Assembly: GCF_001421885.1 (NCBI RefSeq)
Contig: NZ_LMLH01000004.1
Location: forward strand, 55,326-119,325
Origin: Pseudomonas sp. Leaf48
Lineage (GTDB): Bacteria; Pseudomonadota; Gammaproteobacteria; Pseudomonadales; Pseudomonadaceae
DNA length: 64,000 nucleotides
Direction of reading: 5' to 3'
The notes under the pieces were generated by a model. The model ran no database searches. It saw only the letters and a program-made list of their open reading frames with translations, and was not told the DNA's origin. Of the stretch, positions 16,770 through 25,739 are shown piece after piece (position 1 is the first letter of the stretch; each line of letters starts with the position of its first letter). The translations under genes and the position numbers were made by a program.

Positions 16770-18953
16770 ATGCGCGATGATCTCTCCCTTTTGCTGAACT
16801 CCCTCAACGATGCCCAACGGCAGGCCGTAGCGGCCCCCGTGGGTCGTCAGTTGGTCCTGGCCGGTGCTGGCTCCGGTAAAACCCGAGTGCTGGTGCACCG
16901 TATCGCCTGGTTGATCCAGGTCGAAAACGCCTCGCCCCACTCCGTCCTGTCGGTGACCTTCACCAACAAGGCCGCTGCCGAGATGCGCCATCGCATCGAG
17001 CAGTTGATGGGTATCAACCCGGCCGGTATGTGGGTCGGTACCTTCCACGGCCTGGCGCACCGCTTGCTGCGGGCGCACTGGCAGGAAGCCGGCCTGAGCC
17101 AGACTTTCCAGATTCTCGACAGTGACGACCAGCAACGGCTGGTCAAGCGGGTGATCCGCGAGCTTGGCCTCGATGAACAACGCTGGCCGGCCCGCCAGGC
17201 ACAGTGGTTCATCAACGGGCAAAAGGACGAAGGTCTGCGCCCGCAACACATTCAAGCCAGCGGCGACCTGTTCCTGGCGACCATGCGCGGCATTTATGAA
17301 GCCTACGAGGCCGCCTGCCTGCGCGCGGGCGTGATCGACTTCTCCGAACTGCTGCTGCGTGCCCTCGACCTGTGGCGCGACCACCCGGGCCTGCTGGCGC
17401 ATTATCAGAAGCGCTTCCGGCACATTCTGGTGGATGAGTTCCAGGACACCAACGCCGTGCAGTACGCCTGGTTGCGCCTGCTGGCCAAAGGTGGCGACAG
17501 CCTGATGGTGGTCGGTGACGACGACCAGTCGATCTACGGCTGGCGTGGCGCGAAAATCGAAAACATCTACCAGTACTCCGAAGATTTCCCGGACGCCGAG
17601 ACCATTCGCCTGGAGCAGAACTACCGCTCCACTGCCGGCATCCTGAAAGCCGCCAACGCCCTGATCGCCAACAACACCGGACGCTTGGGTAAAGAACTGT
17701 GGACCGATGGCGGTGACGGCGAAGCGATCAACCTGTATGCCGCTTTCAACGAGCACGACGAAGCTCGCTATGTTGTGGAAACCATCGAAAGTGCGCTGAA
17801 AACCGGCCTGTCTCGCAGCGATATCGCAATTCTGTACCGCTCCAACGCCCAATCGCGCGTTCTGGAAGAAGCCTTGCTGCGCGAGCGCATTCCGTACCGA
17901 ATTTATGGCGGGCAACGCTTCTTCGAGCGTGCAGAAATCAAGAACGCCATGGCTTACCTGCGTTTGCTCGAAGGTCGCGGCAACGATGCCGCGCTGGAGC
18001 GGGTGATCAACGTTCCCGCCCGTGGTATCGGTGAGAAAACCGTCGAAGCGATTCGTGATCATGCGCGCCACAGCGATGTGTCGATGTGGGAAGCGATGCG
18101 CCAACTGGTCGCCAACAAAGGCCTGACCGGCCGCGCTGCCGGTGCTCTCGGTGCGTTTATCGAACTGATCGAAAATCTCGCCGCCAAGTGCATGGAAATG
18201 CCGCTGCACCTGATGACCCAGACCGTTATCGAGCAGTCGGGACTGATCGCCTACCACGAAGCGGAAAAAGGCGAGAAAGGCCAGGCCCGGGTAGAAAACC
18301 TTGAGGAACTGGTCAGCGCCGCCCGCAACTTCGAAAACAGCGAAGAAGACGAGGACCTGACGCCGCTGGCGGCCTTCCTCGGCCACGCGTCGCTGGAGGC
18401 CGGTGACACCCAGGCCGACGAACACGAAGACAGCGTTCAGTTGATGACCCTGCACAGCGCCAAGGGCCTGGAATTCCCTTACGTATTCCTGGTGGGCATG
18501 GAAGAAGGCCTGTTTCCGCACAAAATGAGCCTGGAAGAGCCTGGCCGTCTTGAGGAAGAACGTCGCCTTGCCTATGTCGGCATCACCCGTGCCATGCAGA
18601 ACCTGGTGATGACCTACGCTGAAACCCGACGCCTTTACGGCAGCGAGACCTACAACAAGGTGTCGCGTTTCGTACGCGAAGTTCCGAAAGGCCTGATTCA
18701 GGAAGTGCGGCTGTCCAATAGCGTCAGCCGTCCGTTCGGTGGCAATCAATCGATGAGCGGCAGCAACCTGTTCAGTGGCAGCGAGATTCCGGAAACCGGC
18801 TTCAGTCTGGGCCAGACCGTACGTCATTCGATATTTGGCGACGGCGTGATCCTCAACTTCGAGGGTGCCGGTGCTCAGGCCCGGGTGCAGGTGAATTTCA
18901 GCGAAGGCAGCAAGTGGCTGATGCTGGGCTACGCGAAGCTGGAGGCCATTTAA
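16770..18953 (+). CDS. uvrD: DNA helicase II
   Basis: A 727-residue superfamily 1 3'-5' helicase for nucleotide excision and mismatch repair. Walker A is AGAGSGKT at residues 31-38, followed by VTFTNKAAAEMRHRI (motif Ia), VDEFQDTN (Walker B), VGDDDQSIYGWRGA (motif III), EQNYRS (motif IV), TLHSAKGLEFPYVFLVGMEE (motif V) and YVGITRAMQ (motif VI). The C-terminal tail ending in the FGDGVILNFEGAGAQARVQV segment is the UvrD-specific RNA-polymerase-binding Tudor-like domain, which separates it from Rep. The length equals that of other UvrD proteins. Divergent from the GGDEF-EAL gene. Confidence 0.96.
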   Translation: MRDDLSLLLNSLNDAQRQAVAAPVGRQLVLAGAGSGKTRVLVHRIAWLIQVENASPHSVLSVTFTNKAAAEMRHRIEQLMGINPAGMWVGTFHGLAHRLLRAHWQEAGLSQTFQILDSDDQQRLVKRVIRELGLDEQRWPARQAQWFINGQKDEGLRPQHIQASGDLFLATMRGIYEAYEAACLRAGVIDFSELLLRALDLWRDHPGLLAHYQKRFRHILVDEFQDTNAVQYAWLRLLAKGGDSLMVVGDDDQSIYGWRGAKIENIYQYSEDFPDAETIRLEQNYRSTAGILKAANALIANNTGRLGKELWTDGGDGEAINLYAAFNEHDEARYVVETIESALKTGLSRSDIAILYRSNAQSRVLEEALLRERIPYRIYGGQRFFERAEIKNAMAYLRLLEGRGNDAALERVINVPARGIGEKTVEAIRDHARHSDVSMWEAMRQLVANKGLTGRAAGALGAFIELIENLAAKCMEMPLHLMTQTVIEQSGLIAYHEAEKGEKGQARVENLEELVSAARNFENSEEDEDLTPLAAFLGHASLEAGDTQADEHEDSVQLMTLHSAKGLEFPYVFLVGMEEGLFPHKMSLEEPGRLEEERRLAYVGITRAMQNLVMTYAETRRLYGSETYNKVSRFVREVPKGLIQEVRLSNSVSRPFGGNQSMSGSNLFSGSEIPETGFSLGQTVRHSIFGDGVILNFEGAGAQARVQVNFSEGSKWLMLGYAKLEAI

Positions 18954-19018
18954 AGGCTCTTTCCTGTGGGAGTAGAGCTTGCGTAGTGAAGGGTTTTGTT
19001 GTGCCGGGGGGGCTCGCC

Positions 19019-19117
19019 TGTGGCGAGGGGGCTTGCCCCGTTGGGCTACGCAGTAGACCCAGACTACTATTTTGGCGCCGCTTCGCGACCCCGACGGGGG
19101 CAAGCCCCCTCGCCACA
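19019..19117. repeat. REPIN: two REPs in inverted orientation
   Basis: Arms of 21 bp (19019-19039, core GTGGCGAGGGGGCTTGCCCC, and 19097-19117) are exact reverse complements separated by 57 bases. A decayed half REP (TGTGGGAGTAGAGCTTGC) precedes it at 18965. The surrounding gap 18954-19296 holds nothing else that I recognise except the promoter of the next gene. Confidence 0.88.
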
Positions 19118-19296
19118 CGAGACTTCCTACAGAACTCGTCCACTCATCTGACAGTCCAAAGGCAACAGGTCCTATTGCACTGACACAAGCTGAATATTAC
19201 CTGTCAGGCAAAAGCCCGAAACACTCTGCCGCTAGCCAGTAACACTTCAGCTGTGCAACATGGCGCGCGTGCCTTCCACAAATGGGAATTCCCTAT

Positions 19297-20175
19297 ATGA
19301 AACGTTTTCTTAGCATCGCCATGGCGTTGTGCATCGGCCTGACGATGAGTCTCGACGTCAATGCCGCCAAGCGCTTCGGTGGTGGCAAGAGCGCCGGCGC
19401 TGCGCCGACGCACCAGACCAGCCAGATGGCTCCTTCTTCTCCAGGCATGGGCGGCGCTGCGGCGACCGCTGGTGCTGCCGGTGCCGCTGGCGCCGCCGCC
19501 AAGGCCGGTGGCGCTTCGCGCTGGCTCGGCCCCCTGGCCGGTATCGCCGCCGGTGGCCTGCTGGCCTCCATGTTCATGGGCGACGGCTTCCAGGGCATGC
19601 AGATCTTCGACATCCTGATCATGGCGGTCATCGCCTTCCTGGTCTTCCGCTTCATCGCTGCCCGTCGTCGCAAGCAGCAGGCGCATTACGCCCCGGCCGG
19701 TCACGCGCCAATGCAGCGTGAAGTCTTCGAACAGAAGCCTGCTGGTGGTTCGATCTTCGGCGGTTCGGCAGCACCTGTTGCTGCTCGTCCAGTCATCAAT
19801 GCTCCAGCCTGGTTCAATGAACGCAGCTTCATCGAAGCCGCGCGCAACCACTTCCAGTCCCTGCAACAACACTGGGACGCCAACGAAATGGACAAGATCG
19901 CCGAGTTCGTGACCCCGCAAATGCTTGAGTTCCTCAAGCGCGAGCGTGCTGACCTGGGCGACGGCTTCCAGTCCACCTACATTGATAACCTCAATGTGCA
20001 GCTGGACGGTGTGGATGACCGCGCCGACAAGACCATCGCCACCCTGACCTTCAACGGCGTGTCGAAAACCTCGCGTTTCGACCAGGGCGAAGTGTTCAGC
20101 GAAAGCTGGAACATGGAGCGTGCACAGGGCGAAAACCAGCCTTGGCTGGTCGCGGGTATCCGCCAGAACGGCTGA
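19297..20175 (+). CDS. Tim44-like domain protein, exported or membrane-anchored
   Basis: A 292-residue protein. It opens with a signal-like segment (KRFLSIAMALCIGLTMSLDV, then NAA), followed by a Gly/Ala-rich stretch, a hydrophobic pair around residues 75-125 (LGPLAGIAAGGLLASMFMG; IFDILIMAVIAFLVFRFIA), a basic RRRKQQ stop-transfer and a C-terminal Tim44-like domain starting near WFNERSFIEAARNHF. The bacterial family is of unknown role and probably works at the inner membrane. The ATG at 19297 follows GGGAA at 8 bases; the ATG at 19282 has no ribosome site. A strong terminator follows. Confidence 0.85.
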   Translation: MKRFLSIAMALCIGLTMSLDVNAAKRFGGGKSAGAAPTHQTSQMAPSSPGMGGAAATAGAAGAAGAAAKAGGASRWLGPLAGIAAGGLLASMFMGDGFQGMQIFDILIMAVIAFLVFRFIAARRRKQQAHYAPAGHAPMQREVFEQKPAGGSIFGGSAAPVAARPVINAPAWFNERSFIEAARNHFQSLQQHWDANEMDKIAEFVTPQMLEFLKRERADLGDGFQSTYIDNLNVQLDGVDDRADKTIATLTFNGVSKTSRFDQGEVFSESWNMERAQGENQPWLVAGIRQNG

Positions 20176-20205
20176 TAACCTTCCGCGCCTCATCCGCTGT
20201 AAATA

Positions 20206-20229
20206 AAAACCCCGGCTTGCCGGGGTTTT
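20206..20229 (+). terminator. Rho-independent terminator
   Basis: CCCCGG/CCGGGG stem with a CTTG loop, flanked by A and T runs (AAAA before, TTTT after). It lies 30 bases past the Tim44-like stop. Confidence 0.88.
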
Positions 20230-20312
20230 CTATTTCGCGGTTGCATCTATAGCGAGCTACTGTATAAACCGCCCCATATAAACCGCGCCATACAAGCAAG
20301 AGGATCCCGGAC

Positions 20313-20720
20313 GTGGAAGAAATCATCGAACAACTGCGTGAAGCCAACGAGCCGGTACCGGTCCCCTTGGAGTTGCCCGACGAAGATCTGCTGGTCGAAA
20401 TCGAAGAACAACTGTTCATCGACATTCCATTCGTCTTCAGAGAGTTTCTGCTGACCGTTAGCGACGTAGTCTACGGCAGCCTGGAGCCAGTGACTGTTAC
20501 CGACCCGCAATCCCACACCTATCTGCCGGATGTGGCCGCCAACGCCTGGGACGCAGGCGTCGATCGCAGCCTGATCCCGATTTGCCAGGACGGCGACGAC
20601 TATTACTGCGTTGAAGAAGACGGCACCGTCGTGCTCTGGTCCGCCGAAGAAGAGCTGATTACCGAGGAAACCTGGGAATCGGTGTGGCACTGGGCGCGGG
20701 ACGTCTGGCTCGAGAGCTGA
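20313..20720 (+). CDS. SMI1/KNR4 (SUKH-like) family protein
   Basis: A 135-residue acidic protein. The segments LPDEDLLVEIEEQLFIDIPFVF, EFLLTVSDVVYG, LIPICQDGDDYYCV and the C-terminal WHWARDVWL follow the SMI1/KNR4 pattern (short helix that binds a partner, then a beta-sheet core ending near a conserved Trp). SUKH proteins are often immunity proteins of polymorphic toxins, but no toxin or secretion gene lies nearby, and this gene sits in a conserved core neighbourhood. A housekeeping role is more likely. It converges on the antiporter gene with a short gap. Confidence 0.75.
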   Translation: MEEIIEQLREANEPVPVPLELPDEDLLVEIEEQLFIDIPFVFREFLLTVSDVVYGSLEPVTVTDPQSHTYLPDVAANAWDAGVDRSLIPICQDGDDYYCVEEDGTVVLWSAEEELITEETWESVWHWARDVWLES

Positions 20721-20741
20721 GTCAGACCACACTCCAGGTGG

Positions 20742-22505
20742 TCAATGCCCGGACGACTCCTTGTGGTTGTCGAGGGTGTCCAGCAGCGCCACCTGCATCC
20801 GCGTGTGCACGCGGATGAACCAGCGCCATAGCACCGCCGCTACGGTGGCCGCGACTATGGCAATGAGCACCAGCAACTTGTTGGTCGGCAAAATACTGGC
20901 CGACAAGGCTGCCAGCAGCAGGAAAATCACCAACAGCGACAGGATCGGGATCACCTCGGCAATTACCCGACGCACCCGCTGGGTATGTCGCCCCGCCATC
21001 TCGGGTTTCACGCCCATTTCCGCCAACAGCATCGACAGCGCCTTGAGCTTGCGATACGCAGCGATAAGGAATGGCAGCGACAACAACAGCGCGCCTCCCC
21101 AGATCAACGCTTTCTGCCAGCTTGGATCAGCGATCCAGTCTTGCAGATAAGCCGACATGCGTTCGGCGAAGTACGCACCGGAGAAAAAGATCGCGATCAC
21201 CAGCGCCAGATTGACCCCTACCTGCAGCAAAATCCGCCGGATCATCGACGCCAGCAGCGCTCCCTCGCCTTGGGGCTGGATGCTGCGCAGCCATTCGCCA
21301 TACATCCCCAGCACCCGCCCCAGGCGTTCAGGCACGATCCCCGCCAACTTGATCGACAATGGATCGGCCGCGCGGATCAGATAGGGCGTCAGCAACGTTG
21401 TAATGACCGAAACCGCCACGGCCACCGGATACAGAAAGCTGCTGGTGACCTGCAGGGTCATGCCCAGCGCAGCGATGATGAAAGAAAACTCGCCAATCTG
21501 CGACAAGCCCATACCGACGCGCAGCGAAGTGCGGCCATCATTGCCGGCGATAAACGCACCGAGACCACAGGACAGCATCTTGCCAAGGACCACCGCTACG
21601 GTGATCACCGCGATTGGCCAGGCGTACTGCAACAGGATCTGTGGGTCGAGCATCAAACCGATGGCAACGAAAAAAATGGCGCTGAACAGGTCGCGAACCG
21701 GCTCGATCAAGCGTTCTATTTTCAGCAACTGCCGGGACTCGGCCATGATCGCCCCGATCAGGAACGCGCCAAGCACCATGCTGTACTCGAGCTTGACCAC
21801 CAGCAGGCAAAAACCGAAACACAGTCCCAGTACCGTGATCAGCAACATTTCATTGCTTTCGAATTTGGCCACATAGGCTAACAGGCGCGGCACCAGCAGG
21901 ATGCCAATGACCAGGGCTACAATCATGAACAACGAAAGTTTGCCGACGGTCGAGAACACCTCGCCGGAACTGACCGTACCGCTGACCGCGATGCTTGAAA
22001 GCAAGGCGATGATGCCGATGCCGAGTATGTCTTCAACAATCAGCACGCCGAAAATCAGCTGCGCAAAACGCTCGTTTTTCAGTTTGAGATCGTTGAGTGC
22101 CTTGACGATGATGGTGGTCGAGGAGATTGCCAGGATCGCGCCGAGAAACAGTGAATCCATGGTGTTCCAGTCAAACCAGCGGCCGATCTCGTAGCCGATC
22201 CAGATCATCAGCACGATTTCCAGGAACGCCGCGATGAATGCCGTGGCACCCACCTTGAACAGCTTGCGCAAGCTGAACTCCAGCCCCAGGCAGAACATCA
22301 GGAAAATCACCCCGAGTTCCGCCAGGGTCTTGATCGTTTCTTCGTCGTGGATCAGGCCGAACGGCGGGGTGTGCGGGCCGATGATGAAGCCGGCGACGAT
22401 ATAACCCAGCACCACCGGCTGCTTGAGTCGGTGAAACACCACGGTCACCACACCTGCGATCAACATGATCACTGCCAGATCCTGAATGAAACTGATGGCA
22501 TGCAT
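20742..22505 (-). CDS. CPA2-type monovalent cation:proton antiporter, no RCK domain
   Basis: A 587-residue inner-membrane protein of the KefB/YbaL group. The Na+/H+ exchanger domain fills about residues 1-400 (IAGVVTVVFHRLKQPVVLGY, VAGFIIGPHTPP, FLMFCLGLEFS, AISSTTIIVKAL). Unlike KefB, KefC or YbaL it lacks a C-terminal TrkA-N nucleotide-binding domain; instead there are several more hydrophobic segments (residues 420-570), with no obvious ligand site. K+ or Na+ efflux is expected. The ATG at 22505 is preferred over the longer frame (to 22715) because AAGGAG lies 9 bases before it. Divergent from the thioesterase gene. Confidence 0.85.
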   Translation of the reverse strand: MHAISFIQDLAVIMLIAGVVTVVFHRLKQPVVLGYIVAGFIIGPHTPPFGLIHDEETIKTLAELGVIFLMFCLGLEFSLRKLFKVGATAFIAAFLEIVLMIWIGYEIGRWFDWNTMDSLFLGAILAISSTTIIVKALNDLKLKNERFAQLIFGVLIVEDILGIGIIALLSSIAVSGTVSSGEVFSTVGKLSLFMIVALVIGILLVPRLLAYVAKFESNEMLLITVLGLCFGFCLLVVKLEYSMVLGAFLIGAIMAESRQLLKIERLIEPVRDLFSAIFFVAIGLMLDPQILLQYAWPIAVITVAVVLGKMLSCGLGAFIAGNDGRTSLRVGMGLSQIGEFSFIIAALGMTLQVTSSFLYPVAVAVSVITTLLTPYLIRAADPLSIKLAGIVPERLGRVLGMYGEWLRSIQPQGEGALLASMIRRILLQVGVNLALVIAIFFSGAYFAERMSAYLQDWIADPSWQKALIWGGALLLSLPFLIAAYRKLKALSMLLAEMGVKPEMAGRHTQRVRRVIAEVIPILSLLVIFLLLAALSASILPTNKLLVLIAIVAATVAAVLWRWFIRVHTRMQVALLDTLDNHKESSGH

Positions 22506-22741
22506 GGCGTGTGGCTCCTTGATGACATTACTGCGCGCAAGAATAGCCATTGGAAAAAATGGCTTTTCGCAGCGTAACACCGCGACTTGTGGCAAAAAGG
22601 CGATGCAATATATGGAAACAGATCGATCCGGCGTGACGGCGACCAGACACCCGGCGTCCCGATAACTGATGGTTTGAAAAAACCGCCGAGGCACCCGCAG
22701 AGGTGCGTCCCTCAAACCTTGCCCTGATCCGTGAGAACGTT

Positions 22742-23224
22742 ATGGAACCCGGAAACGCCCAGCTGTCGATGACGGTATTGATGACCCCCGACATGGCCAA
22801 CTTCTCTGGCAATGTGCACGGCGGTACCCTGCTCAAGTACCTCGACGAAGTGGCCTACGCTTGCGCCAGCCGATATGCCGGCCGCTACGTGGTGACCCTT
22901 TCGGTGGACCAGGTGATTTTTCGCGAGCCGATCCATGTCGGCGAACTGGTGACCTTCCTCGCGTCGGTCAACTACACCGGCAACACGTCCATGGAAGTGG
23001 GTATCAAGGTGGTGACCGAGAACATCCGGGAGCGCTCGGTGCGCCATACCAACAGCTGCTTCTTCACCATGGTCGCGGTCGATGACCTGCGCAAACCAGC
23101 CTTGGTACCACAGCTGCAACCGCAGAACAGCGAAGACAAGCGTCGTTTCATCCAGGCTCAACAGCGCCGGCAGATTCGTCAGGAGCTGGAAAAACGCTAT
23201 CAGGAGATCAAGGGCGACGCTTAA
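22742..23224 (+). CDS. Hotdog-fold acyl-CoA thioesterase
   Basis: A 160-residue acyl-CoA hydrolase of the cytosolic long-chain (YciA/ACOT-like) group. The core is VLMTPDMANFSGNVHGGTLL followed by KYLDEVAYACASRYAG, where the Asn/His-Gly-Gly region and the Asp of LDEVA form the active site; VTFLASVNYTGNTSMEVG completes the fold. The C-terminal 35 residues are charged and probably helical (QAQQRRQIRQELEKRYQEI). The ATG at 22742 gives the usual start; the 13 extra upstream residues from 22703 are not family-like. It is divergent from the antiporter gene, and its role is probably CoA recycling. Confidence 0.88.
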   Translation: MEPGNAQLSMTVLMTPDMANFSGNVHGGTLLKYLDEVAYACASRYAGRYVVTLSVDQVIFREPIHVGELVTFLASVNYTGNTSMEVGIKVVTENIRERSVRHTNSCFFTMVAVDDLRKPALVPQLQPQNSEDKRRFIQAQQRRQIRQELEKRYQEIKGDA

Positions 23225-23233
23225 AGTGAAGTT

Positions 23234-23280
23234 CGCAGCCTGCTGCAGCCCCTGTAGGAGTTGCCGCAGGCGGCGATCGT
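23234..23280. repeat. Degenerate REP pair, second REP family
   Basis: CGCAGCCTGCTGCAGCCCCTGT is followed by AGGAGTTGCCGCAGGCGGCG, imperfect inverted copies. This family (TAGGAGTTGCCGCAGGC) differs from the GTGGGAGCGAG type. It lies between the convergent thioesterase and pdxY genes. Confidence 0.65.
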
Positions 23281-23295
23281 TTCGCCATACCCGAA

Positions 23296-24168
23296 TCAGA
23301 GACTGATCGCTGTCGCCTCAAACCGCACTCGCGGATGGGCAATCCGGTCCTGAGCCCGCACCAGCTCCAGTTCATAACTGGCGCAGGCCTGGGTTTCCAG
23401 CAGGACTTCGTGCACCGCCGAGGCGGCGAATTCAAACGCTGCGACGAGGCTGTCGCCGATCAGCACGCGCGCCAGGAACAGACCGGAAGTCAGGTCGCCG
23501 ACACCCACCGGCTGACGCGGGAACGCCAGCAGCGGTCGCTGCAAGTGCCAGCTGCCTTCTGCCGTCACCAGCAGCATCTCAAAGACTTCTGTCGACTTGC
23601 CGGGATAGTCCAGATGCTTGACCAGCACCGCCTTCGGGCCACGCGCCAGCAGCGCCCGGGCCATTGCCAGGCAATCGAGCAGTGACTGCGGCTTACGGCC
23701 CGAGAAGCTGTCGAGCTCCAGTTGATTGGGGCACATGAAATCCGCCACGGCGGCGGCCTCCTCCAGCAGGAAGTCGCTGACTTCAGCCGGTACGCTGCAA
23801 CCCTTCTCCGGGTGTCCCATCACCGGATCGCACAGATACAGTGCCTTGGGGTTCATCGACTTGATCTTCGCCACACCCGTCAGAATCGCTCGGCCCTGGG
23901 CTGCGCTGCCCAGATAACCGGAGAGCACTGCATCGCAGTTACCCAGCTCGCCAATCGCCGCAATGCCGTCGACCAGATCAGGAATCTGATGCGGTGCCAG
24001 CACCTCACCGGCCCACTGGCCGTACTGGGTGTGGTTGGAGAACTGCACGGTATTGAGCGGCCAGACATTTACCCCGACCCGCTGCATCGGGAAAACTGCG
24101 GCACTGTTGCCAGCGTGACCAAACACCACGTGGGACTGGATAGCGAGCAAATGGGGTGTACGTTTCAT
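23296..24168 (-). CDS. pdxY: Pyridoxal kinase PdxY
   Basis: A 290-residue ribokinase-fold enzyme that phosphorylates pyridoxal in the vitamin B6 salvage pathway. It begins [20 protein letters not shown] followed by [12 protein letters not shown], the standard PdxY N-terminus; [14 protein letters not shown] and the C-terminal anion-hole stretch [14 protein letters not shown] (Gly-x-Gly-Asp with the catalytic Asp) are intact. The frame is open upstream to 24225, but the family starts at 24168. Divergent from the DUF3301 gene. Confidence 0.93.
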   Translation of the reverse strand: MKRTPHLLAIQSHVVFGHAGNSAAVFPMQRVGVNVWPLNTVQFSNHTQYGQWAGEVLAPHQIPDLVDGIAAIGELGNCDAVLSGYLGSAAQGRAILTGVAKIKSMNPKALYLCDPVMGHPEKGCSVPAEVSDFLLEEAAAVADFMCPNQLELDSFSGRKPQSLLDCLAMARALLARGPKAVLVKHLDYPGKSTEVFEMLLVTAEGSWHLQRPLLAFPRQPVGVGDLTSGLFLARVLIGDSLVAAFEFAASAVHEVLLETQACASYELELVRAQDRIAHPRVRFEATAISL

Positions 24169-24287
24169 GCGGTGGATATCCGTAAAACGATTGAAATTCA
24201 AGCCGCGCAGTATGCGACTAAACACAGCCTGTACGACAGACCGGCGACGCAGTTAAGCTGACACTATCTTGTTGGAGCACCCAGTTG

Positions 24288-24701
24288 ATGCTGACCCTTG
24301 GAAATATCTTCGTGCTGATGCTGTTCGCCACCGCTGGCGCATGGCTGTGGCACAACCACGGCTTGCGCGAGCGGGCGCTGGAGCGGGTCAAGCAGCATTG
24401 CAGCAAACTCGGGGTCGAGTTGCTGGATGGCAACGTGGCCCTGAAAAAAATCGGTTTTATCAAAGACGCCAATGGTCGCCGACGCCTGGCCCGTGTGTAC
24501 AACTTCGAGTTCACCGTCACCGGCGAAACCCGCCACAACGGCACCATCACCCAGTTTGGCGCTCACAGCGCACAGATTGAACTGGCGCCCTACCCGGTAC
24601 CATTCGACGAGCCAGAGACGGTGGTCGATGTAGTGAAACCTCGTGCCGAAGTGATCGAGTTGAGCCAGTGGCGTCAGGAACATTCCAAGTGGAAGCCTTG
24701 A
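24288..24701 (+). CDS. DUF3301 family small membrane protein
   Basis: A 137-residue protein with an N-terminal membrane helix (LTLGNIFVLMLFATAGAWLW, residues 2-21) and a soluble remainder containing the family stretch HCSKLGVELLDGNVALKK followed by RLARVYNFEFTVTGETRHNG. Function is unknown. The ATG at 24288 has GGAG 10 bases upstream; a TTG one codon earlier is possible. Conserved next to pdxY in pseudomonads as I recall. Confidence 0.8.
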   Translation: MLTLGNIFVLMLFATAGAWLWHNHGLRERALERVKQHCSKLGVELLDGNVALKKIGFIKDANGRRRLARVYNFEFTVTGETRHNGTITQFGAHSAQIELAPYPVPFDEPETVVDVVKPRAEVIELSQWRQEHSKWKP

Positions 24702-24717
24702 GCCTTCTATTCATTTT

Positions 24718-25677
24718 TTAGCGGCAACCCGCCAGTCCACGCTGCAGCTCTGCGATATTCTGCGGTTCGCTGAAAATCAACTCGATGCGAGAGTCCTGCC
24801 GCCATTCACTGGGCTGCCAGTCCAGCGCCGAGTTATCCAGCGCGTTCGCCGACACCCACTTCTCTGCACTGCGGATAACCAGCTTCGCCCGCCTCCAGGC
24901 AAAACCTGCCAGCCACTGATCGGTGAGCGCAGTGTCGAAAACCTGGCTCGGATGCCAGCGCCAACCGATGCTCCAACTGTTTTCCTGCTCCTGACTCAGG
25001 CGAATCGGTAGTTCGGGATCGATCCAGACGGCCGGCATCTGCGCCAATCCTTTGGGTGCGATGAAGTTATCCACACCGGCTACCGCCTGAGCGGCAAGTC
25101 CCGGCAACTCAACTAAAGGCAATGCTGCTTGCTGCGCCCAATACAAGGGTCGCAATGGCAGCTGTGCGGCGATCCGCCGGCGACTGCCATCATCGAGATT
25201 TTCAGACTTGTTCAGCACCAGGAGCCCTGCCGTGTGCAATGCCTCCTGCTGCGCATCCGGCAACGGCCTGCCGGACGCGAGTGCCTGAGCATCCAGCACC
25301 AGCACGCAAGGTTGTACGGCCAACACCCCTTGCCACGGCGCTTCGCTCAATTGCCTGAGCAACTGCGCAGGATGCCCCAACCCCGAAGGTTCGATGAACA
25401 GTCGATCCGGTTTCGCCTTGCGCAACAATCGCCCCAGGCCGATCTGAAATGGCGCGCCGTTTACGCAACACAAGCAGCCGCCAGCCACTTCACCCAAGGC
25501 GATACCGTCGTCGTCCTGGGCAAGTAGCGCAGCGTCGAGGCCAATCTGGCCGAACTCATTGATCAACACCGCCCAGCGCTCGCCGTCAGGACGTTGAGCC
25601 ATCAGATGTTTGATCAGACTGGTCTTGCCGGCGCCCAACGGACCGGCAATGACGTGGGTGGGAATGTTCTGCAGCAT
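24718..25677 (-). CDS. COG0523 (CobW/P47K) GTPase, second copy
   Basis: A 319-residue G3E GTPase. Walker A is GPLGAGKTS (about residue 13), the metal-binding CxCC reads GGCLCC, and the NKxE-type guanine motif is LNKSE. COG0523 proteins act as metallochaperones, often for zinc when it is scarce. It starts 62 bases past the zigA stop on the same strand, so it is probably co-transcribed with zigA under the same Zur-type site. It is shorter and diverged from zigA, so not a recent duplicate. The start at 25677 fits the family; the longer frame to 25731 does not. Confidence 0.85.
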   Translation of the reverse strand: MLQNIPTHVIAGPLGAGKTSLIKHLMAQRPDGERWAVLINEFGQIGLDAALLAQDDDGIALGEVAGGCLCCVNGAPFQIGLGRLLRKAKPDRLFIEPSGLGHPAQLLRQLSEAPWQGVLAVQPCVLVLDAQALASGRPLPDAQQEALHTAGLLVLNKSENLDDGSRRRIAAQLPLRPLYWAQQAALPLVELPGLAAQAVAGVDNFIAPKGLAQMPAVWIDPELPIRLSQEQENSWSIGWRWHPSQVFDTALTDQWLAGFAWRRAKLVIRSAEKWVSANALDNSALDWQPSEWRQDSRIELIFSEPQNIAELQRGLAGCR

Positions 25678-25739
25678 GTCTGGTGATTTCTGAGGGTTAT
25701 CTGGCTGATCGCCAATATGCCCGATAATCACTGCAGGCG

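Noticed and set aside
16596..19118. 840-codon open frame on the minus strand
   Set aside because: It mirrors uvrD, whose helicase motifs on the + strand are complete. High GC opens the antisense frame; its translation has no family features.
20313..20720. Toxin-immunity module
   Set aside because: Only the SUKH-like gene is present; no toxin, Rhs or secretion gene lies within reach.
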